In this document: in pieces, positions 1 to 5,805 of the stretch
How positions within the stretch are numbered: position 1 is the stretch's first letter
Layout of the letters: each line of letters begins with the position of its first letter
Virus record (IMG/VR): IMGVR_UViG_3300030104_000046
Span: 3,208-29,480 of that record
DNA length: 26,273 bases
Strand: one strand, 5' to 3'
DNA from: a virus
Made by a program: the position numbers and the translations under genes
The notes under the pieces: model-generated
The model's input: only the letters and a program-made list of their open reading frames with translations
Told to the model about the DNA's origin: nothing
The model's database searches: none

Positions 1-21
1 GCAACTGGTAAAGAATTATGA
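1..21 (+). CDS. 3' end of an upstream gene (partial)
   Basis: Reading from base 1 gives six sense codons (Ala-Thr-Gly-Lys-Glu-Leu) and a TGA at 19-21. This stop overlaps the next start as ATGA, the same coupling seen at several later junctions, so it is probably the tail of an upstream gene in the same operon. Six residues are too few to identify the product. Confidence 0.4.
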   Translation, partial: ATGKEL

Positions 22-266
22 ATGGCAAGAAGTCTAAACTAATAAGAAGAAAAGCAGAAGGTAAACTTATTGACTGGTTAAGAACTATGATACCAGAAGG
101 AGAAGATGTTTCTAGAATTAACAAGAAAAATCTACATGAGTTTTTACCAGAACAGACACACATCTTTGCTAATAATAAATTTATGTTAAGTGCATATAGT
201 TTAAGATGGTTTTACAAACAGGTAAAACGAAATCCTAATATAACTCTGGAAGAATTAAATGGCTAG
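18..266 (+). CDS. Small basic phage protein, function unknown
   Basis: An 82-aa protein, basic at the N-terminus (GKKSKLIRRK) and with an aromatic-rich centre (LSAYSLRWFYKQVKR, about residues 57-71). I can assign no named domain. The EQTH and SAYSxxWFYK blocks recall small conserved proteins of cyanophage and pelagiphage replication regions, but this is from memory and gives no function. The basic, compact character would suit nucleic-acid binding (inference only). It starts within the stop of the gene before it and overlaps the endonuclease gene by 8 bases, so it belongs to the plus-strand nucleotide and DNA metabolism operon. Confidence 0.75.
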   Translation: MNGKKSKLIRRKAEGKLIDWLRTMIPEGEDVSRINKKNLHEFLPEQTHIFANNKFMLSAYSLRWFYKQVKRNPNITLEELNG

Positions 267-696
267 AAGAGTTCCAAGAAAACCAAGACCAAAGAAAGTT
301 AATGTTCCTAAAGGGTATGATAGTAAATGGGAATATGATATACATCAATCAGTTTTAAAAGATTGGGAACATCATAATCAAAACATAGATTATGTTATTG
401 AACATAAATATGAGCCTGATTTTATTAAAGAAATTGATGGTAAGATAATACTACTAGAAGCAAAAGGAAGATTCTGGGATTACTCTGAATATAGTAAGTA
501 TATATGGATAAGAGAATCTTTTTCTGAGAAAGTAGAAAAATATGAGTTGGTGTTTTTATTTCAAAAACCTTATGCTCCAATGCCTCAAGCTAAGAAAAGA
601 AAAGACGGAACAAAAAGAACTCATGCTGAATGGGCAGAAACAAATAATTTTAAATGGTTTAGTGAAGATACTCTACCAAAGGAATGGAAAGAATGA
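259..696 (+). CDS. T7-type endonuclease I (Holliday-junction resolvase)
   Basis: A 145-aa member of the phage endonuclease I family (T7 gp3 type, PD-(D/E)XK fold). These enzymes resolve branched DNA and, in T7, help break down host DNA. The catalytic set is visible: Glu25 in SKWE, Asp54 in EPDF, and Glu67 and Lys69 in LLEAKG, matching Glu20, Asp55, Glu65 and Lys67 of T7. The C-terminal block NNFKWFSEDTLPKEW also fits the family, and the length is close to T7's 149 aa. The N-terminus is very basic (RRVPRKPRPKK), as expected for DNA contact. The start overlaps the previous gene by 8 bases, with GGAAGAA upstream as ribosome binding site. Freed nucleotides would feed the ribonucleotide reductase encoded next. 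Confidence 0.93.
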   Translation: MARRVPRKPRPKKVNVPKGYDSKWEYDIHQSVLKDWEHHNQNIDYVIEHKYEPDFIKEIDGKIILLEAKGRFWDYSEYSKYIWIRESFSEKVEKYELVFLFQKPYAPMPQAKKRKDGTKRTHAEWAETNNFKWFSEDTLPKEWKE

Positions 697-971
697 GAAA
701 AAAAATAAATTATAAATTTAACGAAGGTAAAATATTAAATTTAGCAAAAGAATATATTGATAGTACTTATGCTCAACATTATTCTAATGGTAAGTATCAA
801 GCTACTGATATGATTATAGATGCTGGACATGGTGAGGGTTTTGCTGTTGGTAACATTATGAAGTATGCTATGCGATATGGTAAGAAAGATAACAAACAAG
901 CAGAACTATATAAGATAATACACTATGCTATTATTGCTTTATATTTAGAGGAGAAAAATGGTAGAAGATAA
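693..971 (+). CDS. DUF3310-like small phage protein
   Basis: A 92-aa protein resembling DUF3310, common in tailed-phage replication modules and sometimes labelled a nucleotide-kinase-like protein without firm biochemical support. The matching part is the C-terminal half: EGFAVGNIMKYAMRYGKK followed by a helix ending in YAIIALYLEE, which fits the family pattern GNxxKYxxRxGxK then a helical Leu/Tyr segment. I place the start at 693, where ATGA overlaps the endonuclease stop and the AAGGA at 678-682 is at usable spacing. An in-frame ATG at 684 (three residues longer) would leave almost no spacing. The 3' end overlaps nrdA by 14 bases. Confidence 0.75.
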   Translation: MRKKINYKFNEGKILNLAKEYIDSTYAQHYSNGKYQATDMIIDAGHGEGFAVGNIMKYAMRYGKKDNKQAELYKIIHYAIIALYLEEKNGRR

Positions 972-2853
972 AGTAGGAACTAAAGATTATTTAGGTATAA
1001 CTATTGACTATGACAAAGAAAAAAACTTTGACAAGTTTAGTTTAGACACATTAAAAGATAGATACTTCTGGGATGGAGAGACACATGCCCAAGAAGCATT
1101 CGCAAGAGCATCAGTATTTGGTGCAACATTTAAAGGAGAAACAGATTATGAAATGGCTCAAAGACTTTATAACTACAGTTCCGATTGTTGGTTCATGTTT
1201 AGCACTCCTATACTTAGCAACGGAGGCACTACTCGTGGGTTACCTATCAGTTGTTTCCTTAATTATGTTCCTGACAGTAGGACTGGGCTATCTGCTCACT
1301 ATGACGAAAACATATGGTTGGCAAGTTCAGGTGGAGGCATTGGTGGATTTTGGGGAGATGTTAGGAGTAATGGTATACCTACTACTCATGGCAGTCGTTC
1401 TACTGGTTCAATTCCATTCATGCATGTTGTAGATTCGCAGATGTTAGCTTTCAATCAAGGCACTACAAGACGTGGTTCTTATGCTGCTTACATGGATGTT
1501 AGTCATCCAGAGATTGAAGAATTTATTAACATGAGAAAAGAATCTGGTGGTGACATAAACAGGAAGTGTTTAAACTTACACAATGGTATTAACATAACTA
1601 ATGCATTCTTAGATGCTGTTAAGAATGATGAAGACTGGAGATTAATTGACCCTAAAACTAATGAAGCTGTTAATACTATAAATGCTAGAGCTTTATGGTT
1701 TCAAATTATAAATGCTAGGGCAGAAACTGGTGAACCTTACATGATTAATATTGATACTTGTAATGAACATTTACCAAAGACACAAAAAGATTTAGGGTTA
1801 TCAATTAGACAAAGTAATTTATGTTCAGAGATAACACTTGCTACCAATGAAGAAAGAACAGCAGTATGTTGTTTATCATCTGTTAATTTAGAACACTTTG
1901 ATAAGTGGTCAAAAGACTCACAGTTTATTGAAGATTTAATAACTATGCTTGACAATGTGATAGAACATTATATTGAGAATGCAGTAGACACATCACAATT
2001 AGGAGGCTATAGTGCAAATTTTAAACGGTTTACAAAATATATTAAAGAAGGTAAAGAAGGATACGCAAAGTCTGCTTACTCTGCTTATAGAGAAAGGTCA
2101 GTTGGTCTTGGAGCAATGGGTTTCCATGCTTATCTCCAGTCTCAAGACATTGCATTTGAAAGTATCTATGCTACTGGATTCAATCATAAAGCATTTAAAC
2201 ACATCAAATCCAAAGCTGTTCAAGCTACTGAAAGACTTGCTGATGTGCGTGGTGAATGCCCTGATTTACACAATACAAACCGTAGGAATGCTCATCTCCT
2301 TGCTATTGCTCCTAATGCTAGTAGTGGGATTATTTGTTCTGGTACTTCTCCCAGCATTGAGCCTTTTCGTGCTAATGTATATACCCACAAAACTTTATCA
2401 GGTTCTTACCAAGTCAGAAACAAATTTTTAGTTAAACTTTTAAAATCAAAAGGTTTAAAAGGTAAAGAGTTAGAACAAACTTTAAAAGATATATCAGGTA
2501 ATGATGGGTCAGTTGAAGATTTATGTATGCTTACAGATGCAGAGAAAGAAGTATTTAAAACTGCTAATGAGATAAATCAGATATGGGTAGTCGAACATGC
2601 TTACAAAAGACAAGAGTTTATTTGTCAAGCACAATCAGTTAATCTATTTTTTACTTTACCAAAAGCAACAGAAGACCAAGATATACATGATGAGTATATG
2701 CAATATGTAAATGATGTGCATTGGTATGGTATGAATAAATTAAAATCGCTGTATTACTTTAGGTCTAATGCAGCAAGAAACGTAGAGAATGTTAACATTA
2801 AAGTTCCAAGGATTCGTTTAGATGAAGTGGACTGTATAGCCTGTGAGGGATAA
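958..2853 (+). CDS. nrdA: Ribonucleoside-diphosphate reductase, large (alpha) subunit
   Basis: A 631-aa class I ribonucleotide reductase alpha subunit, which converts ribonucleotides to deoxyribonucleotides for phage DNA synthesis. Catalytic residues are visible: thiyl-radical Cys289 between Asn287 and Glu291 in SNLCSEITL; the redox pair Cys99 (LPISC) and Cys304 (CCLSSVNL); the radical-transfer pair Tyr599-Tyr600 (SLYYFRS); and C-terminal shuttle cysteines Cys626 and Cys629 (DCIACEG). It is shorter than E. coli NrdA (761 aa) because the N-terminal ATP-cone is missing: residue 1 lies near the start of the catalytic core. GAGGAG just upstream is a good ribosome binding site. The stop overlaps the next start as TAATG. 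It should pair with NrdB at 3986. Confidence 0.97.
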   Translation: MVEDKVGTKDYLGITIDYDKEKNFDKFSLDTLKDRYFWDGETHAQEAFARASVFGATFKGETDYEMAQRLYNYSSDCWFMFSTPILSNGGTTRGLPISCFLNYVPDSRTGLSAHYDENIWLASSGGGIGGFWGDVRSNGIPTTHGSRSTGSIPFMHVVDSQMLAFNQGTTRRGSYAAYMDVSHPEIEEFINMRKESGGDINRKCLNLHNGINITNAFLDAVKNDEDWRLIDPKTNEAVNTINARALWFQIINARAETGEPYMINIDTCNEHLPKTQKDLGLSIRQSNLCSEITLATNEERTAVCCLSSVNLEHFDKWSKDSQFIEDLITMLDNVIEHYIENAVDTSQLGGYSANFKRFTKYIKEGKEGYAKSAYSAYRERSVGLGAMGFHAYLQSQDIAFESIYATGFNHKAFKHIKSKAVQATERLADVRGECPDLHNTNRRNAHLLAIAPNASSGIICSGTSPSIEPFRANVYTHKTLSGSYQVRNKFLVKLLKSKGLKGKELEQTLKDISGNDGSVEDLCMLTDAEKEVFKTANEINQIWVVEHAYKRQEFICQAQSVNLFFTLPKATEDQDIHDEYMQYVNDVHWYGMNKLKSLYYFRSNAARNVENVNIKVPRIRLDEVDCIACEG

Positions 2854-3113
2854 TGAAAAAATATATACACGTCAATCAACATAAAATTAGAGCTAATAAA
2901 AAGAATGGAACTAATGAACCTGTTATAACTATAAAGGAAGGTAGAACTAATACTTACTGTCACGAAGTAAAAGTATTAGGAGAATGTACAATTAAATATG
3001 GTGGTAGTGATAAACCTATTTTACCATGTGGTGCAAGAGTTGTTATTGAAACTATTGCTGATTATGAAATAATAAAACCAGATAATTATGTGGAGGCAGA
3101 ATGCAAGATATAA
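2853..3113 (+). CDS. Small conserved phage protein between nrdA and nrdB, function unknown
   Basis: An 86-aa protein predicted to be mostly beta strand, with an N-terminal IHVNQHKIRANKK block and a C-terminal LPCGARVVIET block. I recall similar short proteins in marine phages near nucleotide-metabolism genes, but know no function. It has three cysteines (in TYCHE, GECT and LPCGA) plus one near the end. The start is set by TAATG overlap with the nrdA stop and a GAGGGA ribosome binding site. The 3' end overlaps the oxygenase gene by 13 bases. Position in the operon suggests a link to ribonucleotide reduction (inference). Confidence 0.8.
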   Translation: MKKYIHVNQHKIRANKKNGTNEPVITIKEGRTNTYCHEVKVLGECTIKYGGSDKPILPCGARVVIETIADYEIIKPDNYVEAECKI

Positions 3114-3790
3114 AAGTACAAGTGCATTCTTTACCTGCTGTTGTAATGCTAGAAGCACAGCTACCAGATAGTATGATAAAAAGTTTAAATAAATATTTAG
3201 ATAAATTATATAAAAGTAAAAAAAGAAAATCATTAGCTGGTACTTTGGTTGGTCAAATACATAGAGGTCAACAATTATTAATGGACCATAAAGACCCTGT
3301 ACTAGAAGAATACTATAAATTTATTACAAACATGGCAGTTAATTATTTAGATGTTTATAATAATATAACAGGTACAAGACATACTGGTAAGATGATAGAC
3401 ATAGATGAGCTATGGTCTGTTCATAGTTATGAGGGAGACTATAATCCTATCCATGACCATGGAACTAAAACTCTTATGGGAATTAGTACAACTACATGGA
3501 CTAAAGTTCCTGAACAAATAGGAAAGCAAGGAGAGAATCCTTTAGAAAGCTATGACTTGTATAATAGTTCAGGTGCATGTGATGGATTTCTTGCTTTTAA
3601 TTATGGAAGAAATAGTTTAATGGATTCTGAAAGATTAAGACCATCACAATCAGTAGTAATGCAACCTAAAGTTGGGAGACAACTTATGTTTCCATCATGG
3701 TTACAGCATATGGTATATCCTTTTTTTGGTGAAGGAGAACGTAGAACTGTAGCTGCTAATCTAAATTGTTTTAATAAGGAGGAAGAATGA
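3101..3790 (+). CDS. Putative 2-oxoglutarate/Fe(II)-dependent oxygenase
   Basis: A 229-aa protein resembling the phage 2OG-Fe(II) oxygenases of the 2OG-FeII_Oxy_5 type. The facial triad is plausible: His118/His120 in NPIHDHG, then His203 in SWLQHMVYPF, with Arg214 or Arg215 in GEGERRTVAANL to bind the 2-oxoglutarate carboxylate. The N-terminal half is helical and charged. The substrate is unknown. Members in marine T4-like phages have been suggested to modify proteins or nucleotides, and this copy sits between nrdA and nrdB, which need iron. GGAGG before the ATG is a strong ribosome binding site, and the stop overlaps the next start as ATGA. Family assignment is fairly secure, the role is not. 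Confidence 0.82.
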   Translation: MQDIKVQVHSLPAVVMLEAQLPDSMIKSLNKYLDKLYKSKKRKSLAGTLVGQIHRGQQLLMDHKDPVLEEYYKFITNMAVNYLDVYNNITGTRHTGKMIDIDELWSVHSYEGDYNPIHDHGTKTLMGISTTTWTKVPEQIGKQGENPLESYDLYNSSGACDGFLAFNYGRNSLMDSERLRPSQSVVMQPKVGRQLMFPSWLQHMVYPFFGEGERRTVAANLNCFNKEEE

Positions 3791-4005
3791 TAAAACAAAA
3801 ATTATATAATGCTTTACGCTTAAAGTATGAAGCAGAAAGGGCAGAAGCTGAAACTAATCTGTTAAATTATTTTAAAAATAGTGTTGGTGTTGCTGAACAT
3901 CCTAACATTATTGAAACAATGGATATGGAAATAGATAAGTTAGCAACTGCAGAAGATAAACTTGCAACATTAAAGGGGAATTTCGATGAGTTTACTTGGG
4001 AATAG
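3787..4005 (+). CDS. Small helical protein, function unknown
   Basis: A 72-aa protein that is almost wholly charged and helical, with a likely coiled coil (residues about 10-35 and 45-70) separated by the turn VGVAEHPN. No domain is recognised. It starts at an ATGA overlap with the oxygenase stop, with AAGGAGGAAGA as a strong ribosome binding site, and runs 20 bases into nrdB, so translation of the two is probably coupled. The junctions at both ends make it very likely a real gene. Confidence 0.75.
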   Translation: MIKQKLYNALRLKYEAERAEAETNLLNYFKNSVGVAEHPNIIETMDMEIDKLATAEDKLATLKGNFDEFTWE

Positions 4006-4960
4006 AGATTATTATAAACCGTTTGAATATCCATGGATGTTTGATTACTATGTATTACAGAATCAAATGCATTGGATGCCAGAGTCTGTGCCTTTACATA
4101 CAGATGTAAAAGACTGGCAAGAACTTACAGACACAGAAAAGAATTTACTAACACAGATATTTAGATTGTTTACTCAATCGGATGTCGATGTGGCTAGTGG
4201 TTATATAGATAAGTATATGCCTATCTTTAAAAAACCGGAAGCAAGAATGATGATGTCTTCTTTTGCTAACATGGAATCAATCCATCAACATGCTTACAGT
4301 TTACTACTTGATACTGTTGGTATGCCTGAGATAGAATATAAAGCATTCGCTGACTACGAAGAAATGGCAGACAAGCATGACTATGTTGGAAACTTTAAAC
4401 CTAGTAAAGCTAAAAAAGAAACCATAGCAAAAACTCTTGCTGTTTATTCTGCTTTTACTGAGGGACTACAACTCTTTAGTAGCTTTGCAATCCTGTTAAA
4501 CTTTCCAAGGTTCGGTAAAATGAAAGGTATGGGACAAATAGTTACGTATTCTATTCGTGATGAGTCTATGCACGTTGAAGCTATGACTAAATTATTTAGA
4601 GAGTTTATTAAAGAAAACATGGATATATGGACAGATGATTTTAAGAAAGAACTATATGACATCTGTAGAGAGATGGTAACATTAGAAGATAAGTTTTTAG
4701 ATTTAGTATTTGCAATGGGAGATATACAAGGACTAACTAAAAAAGATATGTATGCTTACAATAGATACATAGCTGATAGAAGATTACTACAACTTGGTTT
4801 AAAAACTAATTATGACCAAAGAGAAAATCCTTTAGGTTGGATTGATGAAGTAACTGGTGTCGAACATCAAAACTTTTTTGAAGGTCGTGCCACTACTTAT
4901 ATGAAAGCTGGACTTAGAGGTAGACAAGACAACATAACTTTTACAGGATTTGAAGAATGA
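3986..4960 (+). CDS. nrdB: Ribonucleoside-diphosphate reductase, small (beta) subunit
   Basis: A 324-aa class I ribonucleotide reductase beta subunit that holds the radical for NrdA. The metal ligands of the E. coli type are present: Asp66 (QSDVD), Glu97 and His100 (MESIHQHAY), Glu159 (FTEGLQLF), and Glu193 and His196 (RDESMH). Tyr104, seven residues after Glu97, is in the place of the radical tyrosine (E. coli Tyr122), so a standard di-iron tyrosyl-radical enzyme is expected. The C-terminal tail (NITFTGFEE) is the usual flexible peptide that docks on NrdA. AAGGGG lies 8 bases before the ATG. The small unknown gene before it overlaps by 20 bases and the one after by 4. Confidence 0.97.
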   Translation: MSLLGNRDYYKPFEYPWMFDYYVLQNQMHWMPESVPLHTDVKDWQELTDTEKNLLTQIFRLFTQSDVDVASGYIDKYMPIFKKPEARMMMSSFANMESIHQHAYSLLLDTVGMPEIEYKAFADYEEMADKHDYVGNFKPSKAKKETIAKTLAVYSAFTEGLQLFSSFAILLNFPRFGKMKGMGQIVTYSIRDESMHVEAMTKLFREFIKENMDIWTDDFKKELYDICREMVTLEDKFLDLVFAMGDIQGLTKKDMYAYNRYIADRRLLQLGLKTNYDQRENPLGWIDEVTGVEHQNFFEGRATTYMKAGLRGRQDNITFTGFEE

Positions 4961-5181
4961 AACAGAAAGAAGCAACTCTATTAGGCTATAAAGTTTTATA
5001 CAGTAGAACTGGTAAGTTAATTACTGAAAGAGTTTCTACAGATATTAAAGAATTAAAACCTTATTTTAGTCCAGAAGAGTATGCAACATTACAAACTGTA
5101 GTGCGAGAAAGTACAAGAAAGCTAGATGAAATACATAATTACATTGAAGCTAACCTAAATGCACGAATTATGACAGATTAA
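4957..5181 (+). CDS. Small protein at the end of the nrd operon, function unknown
   Basis: A 74-aa protein with a short N-terminal beta-like segment (GYKVLYSRTGKLI) and a helical C-terminal half (PEEYATLQTVVREST onwards). No family is recognised. It overlaps the nrdB stop as ATGA and is the last plus-strand gene before the convergent junction. A role linked to nucleotide metabolism would rest on position only. Confidence 0.75.
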   Translation: MKQKEATLLGYKVLYSRTGKLITERVSTDIKELKPYFSPEEYATLQTVVRESTRKLDEIHNYIEANLNARIMTD

Positions 5182-5304
5182 AGAAAATTGACTCACCAGA
5201 ATGCCCTGTATCGCAATATCTAACACTACCTAATGCGATAGGTATCATAAGTTAAACTTTGCAGTACAGAGCTTCTGTGTGCCTCTGAGAGGATTTAGCT
5301 ATAA
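5182..5304. other. Non-coding convergent junction rich in inverted repeats
   Basis: No ORF spans these 123 bases, the longest gene-free stretch in the window. They separate the plus-strand metabolism operon from the minus-strand late operon, both of which end here. They contain three separate inverted repeats: TATCGCA/TGCGATA (5209-5215 and 5234-5240), ACAGA/TCTGT with a 3-base loop (5266-5278), and CCTC/GAGG (5282-5292). A fourth, TAGCTA-TAAT-TAGCTA (5296-5311), runs into the end of hsp20. Two-way transcription termination is the simplest reading, but none of the four is followed at once by a T tract. I see no tRNA or attachment-site signature. Confidence 0.55.
5209..5240. repeat. 7-bp inverted repeat with 18-base loop
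   Basis: TATCGCA at 5209-5215 is matched by its reverse complement TGCGATA at 5234-5240. It lies in the convergent gene junction and could form a stem in transcripts from either side, or be a protein-binding site. No T tract follows directly on either strand. Confidence 0.5.
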
Positions 5305-5718
5305 TTAGCTAGATATACGTATCTTTTTAGGTTTTTCTTCTTCTGGAATGTTTTTTTCCAGTTCAATCACCAAGATACCATCAACAACTACTGCATCTTT
5401 TACTTCAACATACTCTGCTAAAGCAAATGTTTTAGTGAAGTCTTTTTCAGATATACCTTTATGGATATATTCTACTCCTTTCTTCTCATCTGTTTGTACA
5501 GCAGATACAGTAAGTGTTTTATCTTTAACCTCAACATCAATGTCTTCGACTTTAAATCCTGCCATTGCTATTTCGATTCGATATGCCTCACCTGATTTAA
5601 CTATGTTATAAGGTGGGTAGTTTGTTTGAGGTATTGATGCTCTTTGAAGTGTATCAAAGATTTCATCAAACCCAACTGAGAACGGACTGAATTGTCCAAA
5701 TGCTTTTAAATGTGTCAT
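5305..5718 (-). CDS. Small heat-shock protein, IbpA type (alpha-crystallin domain)
   Basis: A 137-aa class A small heat-shock protein, an ATP-independent holdase that keeps unfolding proteins soluble. It closely resembles IbpA/IbpB: GFDEIFDTL (16-24), YPPYNI (34-39), alpha-crystallin domain about 35-125 with AMAGF (51-55) and the DGIL turn (113-116), then a C-terminal IxI motif (Ile133-Arg-Ile135) used in oligomer assembly. The length is the same as E. coli IbpA. Small heat-shock genes are common in marine cyanophages and T4-like phages, where help in virion assembly or host stress control has been proposed. AAGGAG at usable spacing is the ribosome binding site. It is the last gene of the minus-strand block and, unlike its neighbours, has its own apparent promoter at 5777-5805. 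Confidence 0.95.
   Translation of the reverse strand: MTHLKAFGQFSPFSVGFDEIFDTLQRASIPQTNYPPYNIVKSGEAYRIEIAMAGFKVEDIDVEVKDKTLTVSAVQTDEKKGVEYIHKGISEKDFTKTFALAEYVEVKDAVVVDGILVIELEKNIPEEEKPKKIRISS
5311..5328 (+). terminator. Possible weak intrinsic terminator for the plus-strand operon
   Basis: AGATA (5311-5315), loop TACG (5316-5319) and TATCT (5320-5324), followed by further T to 5328. The loop is of UNCG type but the stem is short and AT-only, so this is a weak candidate. It lies inside the last codons of hsp20 on the opposite strand, about 130 bases past the final plus-strand stop. The TAGCTA hairpin just before it may help. Confidence 0.3.
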
Positions 5719-5745
5719 ATTAACTCCTTAATAAAGCAAGTTATT

Positions 5746-5768
5746 GAGTGCCGACCATTCGCACACTC
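5746..5768 (-). promoter_or_regulatory. Hairpin at the 5' end of the predicted hsp20 transcript
   Basis: On the minus strand GAGTG (5768-5764) pairs with CACTC (5750-5746). Inside, CGA and TCG can pair around an ATGG loop. It begins within a few bases of the transcript start predicted from the promoter at 5777-5805, about 28 bases before the hsp20 start codon. It does not cover the ribosome binding site, so it resembles a 5'-terminal stabilising stem more than a classical RNA thermometer. Confidence 0.45.
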
Positions 5769-5776
5769 TTATTTAT

Positions 5777-5805
5777 ATTATAGAGTCTTATTCAGGTTTT
5801 GTCAA
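5777..5805 (-). promoter_or_regulatory. Consensus sigma-70 promoter for hsp20
   Basis: Minus strand: TTGACA (5805-5800), exactly 17 bases of spacer, then TATAAT (5782-5777). Both hexamers match the sigma-70 consensus at all positions and the spacing is optimal. The -35 element lies inside the last codons of the adenylate cyclase gene. Predicted start of transcription is about 5770, giving a leader of roughly 50 bases to the hsp20 ATG at 5718. I found no comparable site elsewhere in the minus-strand block. It would be read by host RNA polymerase. Confidence 0.75.

Noticed and set aside
1073-1432. 119-codon plus-strand frame with hydrophobic runs inside nrdA
   Set aside because: Lies fully inside nrdA, whose catalytic residues are complete. 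The hydrophobic look comes from reading a T-rich gene in another frame.
2012-2431. 139-codon plus-strand frame inside nrdA
   Set aside because: Frame shadow of nrdA with Leu-rich low-complexity content and no ribosome binding site.
5182-5304. tRNA, riboswitch or phage attachment site in the convergent junction
   Set aside because: No cloverleaf, no anticodon arm, no known aptamer core and no integrase gene nearby.
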